A DNA stretch of 51,925 bases from Bacteroidales bacterium (GTDB taxonomy: Bacteria > Bacteroidota > Bacteroidia > Bacteroidales > JAADGE01), in the NCBI GenBank assembly GCA_029934515.1, contig JAOZMB010000006.1, forward strand, positions 1-51,925, written 5' to 3'. The position numbers were made by a program, and so were the translations under genes. The notes under the pieces are model-generated. The model did not search any database, had not been told where the DNA came from, and saw only the letters and a program-made list of their open reading frames with translations. Of the stretch, positions 10,988-20,166 are shown piece by piece. Positions within the stretch are counted from its first letter, which is position 1. Each line of letters starts with the position of its first letter.

Positions 10988-13039
10988 CTAATCAATAAGC
11001 TCTATGCTTCTTTTTACAAATTCAGTAAGTGCCTTCCCTTTTAGTAAATTATTTGCAAGTAGTCCAAGGTCTATAACTTGATTTACTAGTTTATTTTCTT
11101 TTCCGTACTTGGTCAACAATTCTTCTTTTTCGTTTTCAAGGTCTCTTTTCTTTTCGCTTAGTTCGTCTGCTTTATCTTTTTCTTCTTGTGGAATTTCTTC
11201 TTCTTTTTTGTCTTTTTTAAGAACTTCAAGAGCTTCTTCGTCTTTTGTAACAGCATCAATTTTTTGTTTGATTACTGCAATTTCTTCGCCAACAGCTTCT
11301 TCTGTTTGTTTGCTTATTCTTACTATTAGTTCGTGGTTTGAATTTACAACAAGATTATAACTGTCTGCGAGGTCTCCGTAATAATTTGGTTGTCCTCCAA
11401 GTTTTGACATATCTTTCATTCTCCTCATAAATTCATTTTGAGTAATAAGAACTGGATTTGCATTTTTATCCATTGGTTCGAAATTTACAAAAAATGTTCC
11501 TTGCTTTGGCACTTGACTTTTGAAAACAGCAGTCAAATTAGCTTCTTCGTATGAGCTTAGTTTAGATTCAAAACCGTCTTCTTTGGCAATAATTTTTTCG
11601 ATAACATCAGCATCTACTCTCGAAAATCTTTTACCCGTAAGTTTTGGTTCTACTGTATTGATAAAATGAGAATCTAACTGTCCGCCCATTTCAAGAACAT
11701 CATAACCTTTTGTTTTTGCCTGCTCTATGAAACTGTACTGTGCATCAGCATCATTCGTATAAAGGAAAATAATATTTTTATCTTTGTCTGTTTGGTTTGT
11801 TTTTACCAATTTTTCGTATTCTTCTATCGTAAAATATTTACCTTCTGTATTTTTAAATAGGAAGAATTTTTTTGCTTTTTCATAGAATTTCTCATTTGAG
11901 AGCATTCCGTATTGAACAAAAATTTTGAGGTCATCCCATTTTTTTTCAAAAGTATCTCTATCTTTTTTAAAAATATTATTAAGCCTATCAGCAACTTTTT
12001 TGGTGATATGATTAGATATTTTTTTTACATTTGTATCGCTTTGCAAAAAACTTCTCGACACATTAAGCGGTATATCTGGCGAGTCAATAACTCCGTGAAG
12101 TAGTGTTAAAAATTCAGGTACAATTTCTTCGACAGAGTCTGTAATAAATACTTGTCTTGAGTATAATTGGATTTTATTTTTCTGAATTTCTATATTATTT
12201 TTTAGAACAGGAAAGTATAAAATACCAGTCAGGTTAAAAGGATAATCAACGTTTAGATGTATATTAAAAAGTGGTTCATCCATTGTTGTAGGATAAAGTT
12301 CTTTGTAGAATTTTTTATAATCTTCTTCTTTCAGGTCTGCTGGTTTTACAGTCCATGCTGGGTTTGGATTATTTATTATTTTATCTTTTTCTGTTTCGGT
12401 TGATTTTCCGTCTTTCCATTCTGTTTCTTTTCCGAATGCTATTTTAACAGGTAAAAATTTACAATATTTTGTTAAAAGTTCGTTAATTCTTGGTTCTTCT
12501 AAGAACTCGCCTGACTCATCGTCAATATGTAAAATAATATCTGTTCCTCTGTTTTCTTTTTCAAATTCTTCAATAGTATATTCAGGACTTCCATCGCATT
12601 CCCATTTAACAGCTACTTTGTCTTCTACATAAGATTTAGTTTTGATTTCAACTTTTTTGGAAACCATAAAAGAAGAATAAAATCCGAGTCCAAAATGTCC
12701 AATGATAGCATTTTTGTCATCTTTATATTTTTCGAGGAACTCTTCGGCACTCGAAAAGGCTATCTGATTGATATATTTATCAATTTCTTCACTGCTCATG
12801 CCAATACCTGCATCAGAAACAGTTAATGTTTTGGCTTCTTTATCAATTTTTATTTTGATAGTTAGATCGTCAAGGTCGCCTTTAAAGTCTCCTTTTGAAG
12901 ATAAAGTTTTTATCTTTTGTGTTGCGTCAACAGCGTTCGAGACGAGTTCTCTGAGAAAAATTTCGTGGTCTGAATAAAGAAATTTTTTAATTATTGGAAA
13001 AATGTTATCACTTGTAACATTAATTTGTCCTTTTTGCAT
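10988..13039 (-). CDS. htpG: Molecular chaperone HtpG (bacterial Hsp90)
   Basis: A dimeric ATP-driven chaperone of the cytosol. The 683-residue product begins with the GHKL ATPase domain: LRELVSNAVDATQKIK (helix with the catalytic Glu and Asn), DAGIGMSSEEI and GHFGLGFYSSFMV (ATP lid). The middle domain carries LNVSRSFLQSD. It is about 60 residues longer than the E. coli protein, partly because of a Lys/Glu-rich charged segment near residues 605-660 (KKEEEIPQEEKDKADELSEK). It ends in a conserved dimerisation region (LLANNLLKGKALTEFVKRS). The downstream neighbour is the dehydrogenase gene. Confidence 0.97.
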   Translation of the reverse strand: MQKGQINVTSDNIFPIIKKFLYSDHEIFLRELVSNAVDATQKIKTLSSKGDFKGDLDDLTIKIKIDKEAKTLTVSDAGIGMSSEEIDKYINQIAFSSAEEFLEKYKDDKNAIIGHFGLGFYSSFMVSKKVEIKTKSYVEDKVAVKWECDGSPEYTIEEFEKENRGTDIILHIDDESGEFLEEPRINELLTKYCKFLPVKIAFGKETEWKDGKSTETEKDKIINNPNPAWTVKPADLKEEDYKKFYKELYPTTMDEPLFNIHLNVDYPFNLTGILYFPVLKNNIEIQKNKIQLYSRQVFITDSVEEIVPEFLTLLHGVIDSPDIPLNVSRSFLQSDTNVKKISNHITKKVADRLNNIFKKDRDTFEKKWDDLKIFVQYGMLSNEKFYEKAKKFFLFKNTEGKYFTIEEYEKLVKTNQTDKDKNIIFLYTNDADAQYSFIEQAKTKGYDVLEMGGQLDSHFINTVEPKLTGKRFSRVDADVIEKIIAKEDGFESKLSSYEEANLTAVFKSQVPKQGTFFVNFEPMDKNANPVLITQNEFMRRMKDMSKLGGQPNYYGDLADSYNLVVNSNHELIVRISKQTEEAVGEEIAVIKQKIDAVTKDEEALEVLKKDKKEEEIPQEEKDKADELSEKKRDLENEKEELLTKYGKENKLVNQVIDLGLLANNLLKGKALTEFVKRSIELID

Positions 13040-13221
13040 TAGATTTTTTTTTAGATTTAAAAATATTTAATTTATTTCTGAATAATCAAAAAATATGCCG
13101 ACAAAAAAAACCTGTCAAATAGTCATAAATAACATAGAAAAGATGACATTTTTTTCAATCGCTGTACAGTATTCCACTGTATTTTGTCTGATTTATATTA
13201 TCAATCAAAATAACAACATAT

Positions 13222-13821
13222 TTATTTTTTCACATTTCTTTTTTTAATTTCATCTCTAATTATAGAAGCTGTTTCATAATCTTCTTCTTTTATTACATCT
13301 ATCATCATTTCGTTAAGTTCATCGTTTGAATAATCTGATATTTCTCGTTCTTTTTTTTCTTCTTCTTCTTCTTTGTCTTGTTCTGTTGTATGTAAAATAG
13401 AACCAGATTTTTCATCAAGTAGTATAGCGGCTTTTTTCATAATTTTTTCGTTTACGTATATAGGACAATCAAACTTCATCGAAATAGCAATAGCATCAGA
13501 TGTTCTTGCATCAATTTTTATTTCTTTTTTCTTTCTTTTGCAAACAATTTCTGAATAAAATATACCATCTTTAAGTTTAATAATATTTACTTCAATAACT
13601 TCGATACTAAAAGCAGATGCCATATATAAAAATAAATCATGTGTCAATGGACGATAAGGTTTCATACCTTCCATTTGAATTGCAATAGCCTGTGCTTCAT
13701 TTGCGCCTATTACTACTGGAAGACGACGTTGTCCATTTTCTTCTGTCATTATCAGAGCATAAGCGCCTGAACTTGTTCGACTATAAGATAAACCTATTGG
13801 TATTAATTTAACTTTTTTCAT
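13222..13821 (-). CDS. Bifunctional nuclease-family (DUF151) protein with a C-terminal UVR motif
   Basis: The start is placed at the ATG complementary to 13819-13821 (MKKVKLIPIGLSYSRTSSGA), giving 199 residues. An upstream ATG at 13839 would add only MKLDFF. Residues 1-135 match the BFN/DUF151 domain (GAYALIMTEE, RLPVVIGANEAQAIAIQME, DARTSDAIAISMKFDCPIYV). An acidic Glu/Lys linker follows. The last 35 residues are a UVR motif (ELNEMMIDVIKEEDYETASIIRDEIKKR), as found at the UvrB/UvrC contact. This domain pair is common in Bacteroidota. A DNA-damage or nuclease-related role is inferred from family only. Confidence 0.88.
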   Translation of the reverse strand: MKKVKLIPIGLSYSRTSSGAYALIMTEENGQRRLPVVIGANEAQAIAIQMEGMKPYRPLTHDLFLYMASAFSIEVIEVNIIKLKDGIFYSEIVCKRKKKEIKIDARTSDAIAISMKFDCPIYVNEKIMKKAAILLDEKSGSILHTTEQDKEEEEEKKEREISDYSNDELNEMMIDVIKEEDYETASIIRDEIKKRNVKK

Positions 13822-14304
13822 AAAAAAATCTAATTTCAATAATAAATATTAGTAAAAATCAAAATACAAATAAATAAAAAAAAAATGAATTATTGGCATT
13901 TTTCATTTATAAGTTTACAATTTTTGTAAAAATATGTACAAATTTGTAATTTAGCATTTTGCTAATATTTACAAAAAAACAATTTATGTACAAATAAGAA
14001 AAATTTTCAACAATTGTTATTTCAAAAGAGAAAAGATTTAATTTTTCAAATATGTTTTTTAATTGCGTATATTATTTTATTTCAATATTCTTGGGGAACG
14101 ATAACCCGTTTATCTGACAAATATAATGTTTTTCGTCAATTTTTTTTTTTTTTATTTTTTTATAAAAAAACAAAATATTACATTTGCGCTGTCATATTAA
14201 TTTAATATTAAATTAAAAAAATCTTATAACAGGTTAATTTAAATTCTAATAATTCTAAATTAATATGTTAGTTAAATTATTAATATTTATTAAAAAAATT
14301 AATT
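13822..14304. other. Intergenic region, divergent
   Basis: This is 483 bases of very AT-rich sequence. It contains a small hairpin (TTAGCA/TGCTAA at 13951-13965) and a candidate plus-strand -7 element TACATTTG at 14179-14186. A 63-codon frame at 14014-14205 is Phe/Tyr/Ile-rich low complexity with no ribosome binding site and looks fortuitous. No RNA gene was recognised. Confidence 0.5.
14179..14186 (+). promoter_or_regulatory. Candidate -7 element for the small outer-membrane protein gene
   Basis: TACATTTG is an exact TAnnTTTG match. It would give a 5' leader of about 110 bases before the ATG at 14305. No -33 TTTG at correct spacing. Confidence 0.35.
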
Positions 14305-14823
14305 ATGAAAAAAAAAATACACTTAATTGTTTTATTAGCATTTATGGGTATCTTTACAGTTAGTAATGCACAACCTTATAAATTTGGAGTAGGAGTAAGA
14401 TTAGGAAATTATGATAATAATGCAGGACTAACAGGAAAATTATTTCTAGCCAACGACCGTGCATTAGAAGGAATTTTATATTTCCCATATCAAGGTTTTC
14501 ATTTCACATTATTGTACAAATATCAAAACCCTGTGCCGAATGTAAAAGGTTTGACTTGGTTTATAGGTGCTGGACTTCATGTAGCAAATTGGGATGAGTA
14601 TTATTACTGGAAAGGAACAAAAAGAGGAACAAAATATTATTATGTTGAAGAAGATAGTAGGCGTACTGTATTTGGCTTAGATTTTATTCTTGGATTGGAA
14701 TATACATTAAAAAAAGTACCATTTAGTTTTGCTTTGGATTGGAAACCGGGATGGAATTTTAATAGAGATTATAATCGTAACTGGGGAAGTAATGTTGCAT
14801 TATCAATCCGATATACGTTCTAA
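14305..14823 (+). CDS. Small exported outer-membrane beta-barrel protein (unknown function)
   Basis: The 172-residue product has a signal peptide (MKKKIHLIVLLAFMGIFTVSNA) with Gln as predicted +1 residue. The mature part is rich in alternating aromatic and polar residues (GILYFPYQGFHFTLLYKYQ, GTKYYYVEED) and ends in SIRYTF, a C-terminal Phe typical of outer-membrane barrels. About eight strands would fit. No named family recognised. It is monocistronic: a terminator follows at 14884-14905. Confidence 0.72.
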   Translation: MKKKIHLIVLLAFMGIFTVSNAQPYKFGVGVRLGNYDNNAGLTGKLFLANDRALEGILYFPYQGFHFTLLYKYQNPVPNVKGLTWFIGAGLHVANWDEYYYWKGTKRGTKYYYVEEDSRRTVFGLDFILGLEYTLKKVPFSFALDWKPGWNFNRDYNRNWGSNVALSIRYTF

Positions 14824-14883
14824 AATAAACAGTTGATAATGATAGAAAAATTTAAATTTAAAATATAATTATTTAACATAGAG

Positions 14884-14905
14884 ACGCACTACACAGTGCG
14901 TTTTT
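14884..14905 (+). terminator. Intrinsic terminator
   Basis: ACGCACT (14884-14890) pairs with AGTGCGT (14895-14901) across an ACAC loop, followed directly by TTTT. It separates the small outer-membrane protein gene from feoAB. Confidence 0.75.
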
Positions 14906-14968
14906 ATGTATAAAAAAACTTTACAGTTACAATACAAATTTTGACTTATAAACTTTCAGAATTTACAG

Positions 14969-17374
14969 ATGAAATTATCAGATTTAAATAACGGCGAAAA
15001 AGCAATAATTGTAAAAGTCCGTGGACGAGGTGCTTTCAGAAAACGAATAATAGAAATGGGATTTGTTCGAGGCAAAGAAATAATGGTTATTAAATCGGCA
15101 CCATTAAAAGACCCAATAGAATATTCAATAATGGGATATATGATTTCATTAAGAAAAAGTGAAGCCGAACTTATTGAAGTAGTATCCGAAACAGAAGCAC
15201 AAAAATTTATTAAACCAGAATTTAAAGGAACAATAGGAAATAATATCCTGAAAAGAACAGTTAATGTAAAAAGTAAATTTATTAATGTTGCACTTGTCGG
15301 AAATCCAAATTGCGGAAAAACAACATTATTCAACCATGCAACAGGTGCTAAGGAACATGTGGGAAATTACAGCGGTGTTACTGTTGACGCAAAAAAAGCC
15401 AAAATAAAACGTAACGGTTACACTTATAATATTACAGACCTACCCGGAACTTATTCATTAACAGCATATACGCCAGAAGAATTATATGTAAGAAAACATA
15501 TTCTGGAAGACGTGCCAGATATTGTTGTTAATGTTGTTGACGCTTCAAATTTAGAACGAAATCTATATCTAACAACAAGGCTTATTGACATGGATATAAA
15601 AGTGGTAATCGCTTTGAATATTTATGATGAATTGATAAAAAAAGGAGACAGATTTGATTATGAAGCACTTGGAGAAATGATGGGAATACCTATAATCCCG
15701 ACAATAGCATCAACAGGAAAAGGTATTGATAAACTACTAGAAAAAATTACAAATGTTTATGAAGATAAAGACCCAATAGTAAGACATATACATATAAATT
15801 ATGGAAAAGCATTTGAAAAAGCAATAAAAGATATTCAACAAAAAATTAGAAATAAAGAAAATTTAAAAATAATAAACAGAGTTGCACCAAGATTTTTGGC
15901 GCTAAATATGCTCGAAAAAGATGAAGATACAATAAAAATTGTAGCTAGTTTAAAAAATAATAAACAAATTGACAATACAGCCAAAAAATATATAAACAAA
16001 ATAGAATCTCATTTACAGGAAGATACAGAGACACTAATAACAGATGCAAGATATGGTTTTATAAATGGGGCATTAAAAGAAACATATAAACCGGGTAGAC
16101 AAAAAAAACAAGAAACGACAAAAATAATTGATGCTTTTTTAACTCATAAATTATTTGGTCTGCCTATTTTTGTTATTTTCATGTGGATAATGTTTCAGGG
16201 AACATTTACACTTGGAGAGTATCCACAACATTGGATTGAGAAAGGTGTAGCAATGACGGCAAAACTTTTGCAACAATATATGACAGATGGAATGTTAAAA
16301 GATTTAATTATCGATGGAATTATAAGCGGAGTCGGTGGAGTGATTATTTTCCTTCCTAATATTTTAATATTGTTTTTTTTTATTTCGCTGATGGAGGATA
16401 CAGGTTACATGTCGAGAGCAGCATTTATTGTTGATAAAGTAATGCACAAAATAGGTTTACACGGAAAATCATTTATCCCGCTGATTATGGGTTTTGGTTG
16501 CAATGTTCCAGCAATTATGGCGACCAGAACACTCGAAAACAGAAACGACCGATTACTGACAATATTGATAAATCCGTTTATGTCGTGCAGCGCAAGGCTT
16601 CCAGTATATCTTATTATAACTGGTGCAATATTTCCAGAAATAGCTGGAACGATTTTATTTATAATATACGGAACAGGTATTCTTGTTTCGATTGGAATAG
16701 CAAAAATTTTCAAAAAATTGATATTCAAATCAAAAGATGCCCCTTTTGTGATGGAGCTACCGCCATACAGAAGACCAATAATGAGAACAACTTTAAAACA
16801 CATGTGGCACAAAGGTTCACAATATTTAAAAAAAATGGGAGGAATTATTCTTATTGCATCAATTATTATATGGGCTTTGGGATATTTCCCGATTCAAAAC
16901 AAAATAAATCTTGTCGAAAACACGAATGAAACAGAAAATAAAAATTTTGAAAATTCTTATATCGGAAGGATAGGACATTTTATTGAACCAGTAATAACTC
17001 CTCTCGGATTTGACTGGAAAATAGGTGTGAGCATTGTCTCTGGAATTGCGGCAAAAGAAATCGTTGTAAGCACGATGAGTGTTCTATACGAAACTGATTA
17101 TAAAACAGAAAATTCTAAAAACGCTTTACAACAAAAAATTAAAACAGAGAAATATAAATCTGGTAAAAGAAAAGGACAGTTAGTTTTTACGCCACTAACG
17201 GCTGTTTCTTTTATGATTTTTATATTAATATATTTCCCGTGTATTGCAGTAGTTGCAGCAACACGCAAAGAATCAGGAAGTTGGAAATGGGCAGCTTTTA
17301 TGGTCGTTTACACAACTGGATTGGCTTGGATACTTTCTTTTTTAATATATCAAATTGGAAGTCTCTTCTTGTAA
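14969..17374 (+). CDS. feoB: Ferrous iron transporter, FeoA-FeoB fusion
   Basis: FeoB moves Fe2+ across the inner membrane. The 801-residue product fuses a FeoA SH3-like domain (1-75: LSDLNNGEKAIIVKVRGRGAFRKRI) to FeoB. The cytosolic G domain starts near residue 110 with P-loop GNPNCGKTTLF, followed by HVGNYSGVTVD and DLPGTYSLTAYTPEE (G3). The transmembrane part has the two Gate regions, including GFGCNVPAIMATRTLENRNDR and MSCSARLPVYLII, then the C-terminal AAKEIVVSTMSVLY segment. The fused form is usual in Bacteroidota. No FeoC or Fur box was identified. Confidence 0.96.
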   Translation: MKLSDLNNGEKAIIVKVRGRGAFRKRIIEMGFVRGKEIMVIKSAPLKDPIEYSIMGYMISLRKSEAELIEVVSETEAQKFIKPEFKGTIGNNILKRTVNVKSKFINVALVGNPNCGKTTLFNHATGAKEHVGNYSGVTVDAKKAKIKRNGYTYNITDLPGTYSLTAYTPEELYVRKHILEDVPDIVVNVVDASNLERNLYLTTRLIDMDIKVVIALNIYDELIKKGDRFDYEALGEMMGIPIIPTIASTGKGIDKLLEKITNVYEDKDPIVRHIHINYGKAFEKAIKDIQQKIRNKENLKIINRVAPRFLALNMLEKDEDTIKIVASLKNNKQIDNTAKKYINKIESHLQEDTETLITDARYGFINGALKETYKPGRQKKQETTKIIDAFLTHKLFGLPIFVIFMWIMFQGTFTLGEYPQHWIEKGVAMTAKLLQQYMTDGMLKDLIIDGIISGVGGVIIFLPNILILFFFISLMEDTGYMSRAAFIVDKVMHKIGLHGKSFIPLIMGFGCNVPAIMATRTLENRNDRLLTILINPFMSCSARLPVYLIITGAIFPEIAGTILFIIYGTGILVSIGIAKIFKKLIFKSKDAPFVMELPPYRRPIMRTTLKHMWHKGSQYLKKMGGIILIASIIIWALGYFPIQNKINLVENTNETENKNFENSYIGRIGHFIEPVITPLGFDWKIGVSIVSGIAAKEIVVSTMSVLYETDYKTENSKNALQQKIKTEKYKSGKRKGQLVFTPLTAVSFMIFILIYFPCIAVVAATRKESGSWKWAAFMVVYTTGLAWILSFLIYQIGSLFL

Positions 17375-17464
17375 CAAAAAAATCTGGTAAATTTTAATCG
17401 TTCTAAAAACATATCATAAAAATTAAAAATTATAAATTAAAAACTAAAAATTAAAAACTAAAAT

Positions 17465-18292
17465 ATGCGATTTACAAAGAATAAAGAACAACGAAGACAG
17501 AAATATCAAAAACGAAGAACAAGATTTAATATAGGCAGTTCAAAAAATGCAAGAGCGCTTCCTTTTTTTCTAAAATTAAGTGTAATGCTTAGCGGAGTGA
17601 TGCCAATAATTAGCATCTCATTTGTTGTAATAGGTGGTATTTGTTTTGCTGTTTTTATGTCAGTACTTGATTTTCAAGACCTCTCATTTTCAAGTTCAGA
17701 CCCAAAAACAAAAGGTAAACTGTTACAAATAAACAGTACTAACTCTTTTGAAAACGAAAAAAGAGTTTTTGAATATACGTTTACTTTTAAAGACGAAGAT
17801 GGAAATTCTTATGATGGATACTGCTATACAACTGGAAATGTTAATTTTCAAGACAGTATTGTCGATATACAATATTTAAAGAACGACCCTGAAACATCAA
17901 GAATAATAGGTACAAGAAAAGGATTGTTATCTTTTTGGATAATAATTTTTCTAGCAATCTTTCCTCTGATAGGAATTATTACAATGTTTTTTTCAATTAA
18001 CAATGGAATAAAAAAAATTAGAATATTAAAATATGGAAAACTTGGATACGGAAGGTTTATAAATATGGAAGCAACAGGTTCAAAAATAAATGAGCAAACA
18101 ATATATAGATTATTTTTTAAGTTTACAGATGAAGAAGGAAATGAACACACGGCAATTGGCGAAACTCATAAAGTTCATAAATTAACTGACGAAGAAGAAG
18201 AACCATTAGTATATGACCAGAACAATCCAGAAAATGCTGTTATGTTAGATGCTTTACCGAGTGTAGTAAGACGTTTTTTTTTGAAAACGTAA
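17465..18292 (+). CDS. DUF3592-like membrane protein
   Basis: The 275-residue product has a basic N-terminus (about 30 residues rich in Arg/Lys), a transmembrane segment near 45-70, an extracytoplasmic region (TKGKLLQINSTNSFENEKRVFEYTFTFKDEDGNSY), a second membrane segment near 155-180 and a similar second soluble region (YRLFFKFTDEEGNEHTAIGET). The two soluble parts resemble each other and DUF3592 (F-T-D-E-x-G-x pattern with a later YDPxNP-like YDQNNPENAVML), so this may be an internal duplication. Function unknown. It lies 90 bp after feoB, but the gap is AT-rich repeats, and co-transcription is uncertain. Confidence 0.6.
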   Translation: MRFTKNKEQRRQKYQKRRTRFNIGSSKNARALPFFLKLSVMLSGVMPIISISFVVIGGICFAVFMSVLDFQDLSFSSSDPKTKGKLLQINSTNSFENEKRVFEYTFTFKDEDGNSYDGYCYTTGNVNFQDSIVDIQYLKNDPETSRIIGTRKGLLSFWIIIFLAIFPLIGIITMFFSINNGIKKIRILKYGKLGYGRFINMEATGSKINEQTIYRLFFKFTDEEGNEHTAIGETHKVHKLTDEEEEPLVYDQNNPENAVMLDALPSVVRRFFLKT

Positions 18293-18336
18293 AGTTATGA
18301 AATTTTTAAAATGTTTTTTTTATTAAATTTTACTTT

Positions 18337-18344
18337 TACTTTTG
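18337..18344 (+). promoter_or_regulatory. Candidate -7 element for the DUF1599 gene
   Basis: TACTTTTG matches TAnnTTTG exactly, 77 bases before the ATG at 18421. No clear -33 partner. Confidence 0.4.
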
Positions 18345-18420
18345 TATTTTTTTGTAGATATTTTTATTGTAAAATTATAAATATCTATTACAGATTTTAA
18401 TAAAATATCAAAAAATAATT

Positions 18421-18966
18421 ATGAACAAAACAAACAAACAATTTGATAAATCCGTATCTACATGCAGACAGTTGTTTACGAAAAAATTAAAAGATTACGG
18501 AACAGCTTGGCGCATTTTACGAACAAGCTCGCTAACAGACCAGATTTATATAAAAGCACAACGAATAAGAAGTATTGAAATCAAAGGTGAACAAAAAATC
18601 GATGAAAGCATAAACGATGAATTTATTGGAATAATTAATTATGCTGTTATTGCGTTGATTCAAATAGAACTCGGTGTAAGCGAAAACGTTAATATGAAAA
18701 CAGATATTGCAGAAAAATTATATGATAAATATGTAGAGAAAGCAAAAGAATTAATGATAAAAAAAAATCATGACTACGGCGAGGCTTGGCGAAGCATGAG
18801 AATAAGCTCGTTCACAGACCTAATTCTAATGAAAATTTTTAGAACAAAACAAATCGAAGATAACAACGGGAAGACTTTAATTTCGGAAGGTATTGATGCA
18901 AATTATTATGATATGATTAATTATGCTGTGTTTGCTCTTATTAAAATGATTGATAAAAAAAACTGA
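18421..18966 (+). CDS. DUF1599 (nucleotide-modification-associated) protein
   Basis: The 181-residue product consists of two tandem copies of the same motif: KKLKDYGTAWRILRTSSLTDQIYIKAQRIR (first half) and KNHDYGEAWRSMRISSFTDLILMKIFRTKQIE (second half), each followed by IINYAVIALI or MINYAVFALI. This is the DUF1599 pattern; the family has been linked by comparative genomics to modified nucleotides, but no activity is established. In Bacteroidota it commonly precedes a DoxX-like gene, as here (48 bp gap). Confidence 0.85.
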   Translation: MNKTNKQFDKSVSTCRQLFTKKLKDYGTAWRILRTSSLTDQIYIKAQRIRSIEIKGEQKIDESINDEFIGIINYAVIALIQIELGVSENVNMKTDIAEKLYDKYVEKAKELMIKKNHDYGEAWRSMRISSFTDLILMKIFRTKQIEDNNGKTLISEGIDANYYDMINYAVFALIKMIDKKN

Positions 18967-19014
18967 TTATACTGATTTAGAAAAATAAATTATAAACTAA
19001 ATAAATTAAAAAAA

Positions 19015-20133
19015 ATGAAAGTATTTACATTAATAAGCAGACTGATAACCGGAATTGTTTTTACTTTCTCTGGTTTTGTGAAAGCAGTTGACCCCATCGG
19101 GACACAGATTAAATTTGGTGATTATTTTTTTGCAATGGGTTTGGAATGGCTGACTCCAGCAGCTCTTATTTTTTCATTTCTTATGAACGCAGCAGAGTTT
19201 GGAATAGGTTTAATGTTGATTTTTAATGTCTTTCCTAAACTAACAGCATGGACTGCTTTATTATTTATAACTATTTTTACGCCACTGACATTTTGGCTCG
19301 CTTTTGCAAATCCCGTTTCAGATTGCGGTTGTTTCGGTGATGCAATTACGCTTACAAATTGGCAAACATTTTGGAAAAATGTAATATTGCTTATTTTTAT
19401 TGTTACATTATTTCTGATGAGAAACAAAACGAAAATGTTCTTTAAATACAAAACAGCATTTTTAATTACAGGCGGTATTACTGCCTTAGTTTTTTTATTC
19501 CAATTTTATAATTTCTACAACCTGCCAGTTATTGATTTTAGAGCTTATAAAGATGGAACAAATATTTATGAAAAAGCTATCGTTCCAGACGATGCACCAA
19601 AAGATGAATACGAGACTGTTCTGATATACAAAAATCTAAAAACAAATAAAACAAAACAGTTTACAATTGAGAACTGTCCATACGAAGACACGCTCACATG
19701 GGCTTTTGATACAACTATTAATAAGCTGATAAAAAAAGGTTATGTGCCTCCTATTCATGATTTTATAATATCCGATTTGAATGGTTATGATGTTACAAAA
19801 GAAATACTTGAAAATAATGGAACTTCATTTATTTTGATATCGCCAGATTTAAAAAAAGCAAACGCTTGTAATATGGAAAAAATTGAAAAGATTGCTAATT
19901 ATTGCGATGCTAACAATTTAATGTTCTTTTGTTTTACAGCATCAGGAGAGTCAGTTATTAATGAATATAAAAAAATATTACCGAAAAATTTAATCTTCTG
20001 TACAGGTGATAAAAAAATGTTAAAAACATTTATTCGTTCAAATCCCGGATTTGTGATACTCAAATCAGGAGTAATACATAAGAAATATCATTATAGAAAT
20101 ATTCCTGATATTGATGAAGTTTCGAAGTTTTAA
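19015..20133 (+). CDS. DoxX/MauE-like integral membrane protein with a soluble C-terminal domain
   Basis: The 372-residue product has four transmembrane helices in residues 1-165 (starting TLISRLITGIVFTFSGFVKAVDPIGTQIKFGDYF, a DoxX-type first helix) and a conserved CGCFG in the loop NPVSDCGCFGDAITLTNWQTFWKN, which resembles the MauE/methylamine utilisation group. Residues about 175-372 are soluble, end in a region with alternating beta/alpha pattern (FILISPDLKKANACNMEKIEKIANYCD, FVILKSGVIHKKYHY) and may be thioredoxin-like. It follows the DUF1599 gene, as in many Bacteroidota, but tpiA, which often comes next, is absent. Function unproven; a redox role is possible. Confidence 0.78.
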   Translation: MKVFTLISRLITGIVFTFSGFVKAVDPIGTQIKFGDYFFAMGLEWLTPAALIFSFLMNAAEFGIGLMLIFNVFPKLTAWTALLFITIFTPLTFWLAFANPVSDCGCFGDAITLTNWQTFWKNVILLIFIVTLFLMRNKTKMFFKYKTAFLITGGITALVFLFQFYNFYNLPVIDFRAYKDGTNIYEKAIVPDDAPKDEYETVLIYKNLKTNKTKQFTIENCPYEDTLTWAFDTTINKLIKKGYVPPIHDFIISDLNGYDVTKEILENNGTSFILISPDLKKANACNMEKIEKIANYCDANNLMFFCFTASGESVINEYKKILPKNLIFCTGDKKMLKTFIRSNPGFVILKSGVIHKKYHYRNIPDIDEVSKF

Positions 20134-20166
20134 AATTTCGTATTTAATCATTTATTAAAAGAAAAA

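Noticed and set aside
13165-13181. TACAGT/ACTGTA hairpin as a terminator for the bifunctional-nuclease gene
   Set aside because: Only 6 bp and not followed by a T-run in the direction of that gene.
14014-14205. 63-codon open frame before the small outer-membrane protein gene
   Set aside because: Low-complexity Phe/Tyr/Ile product, no ribosome binding site, and the T-rich stretch explains it.
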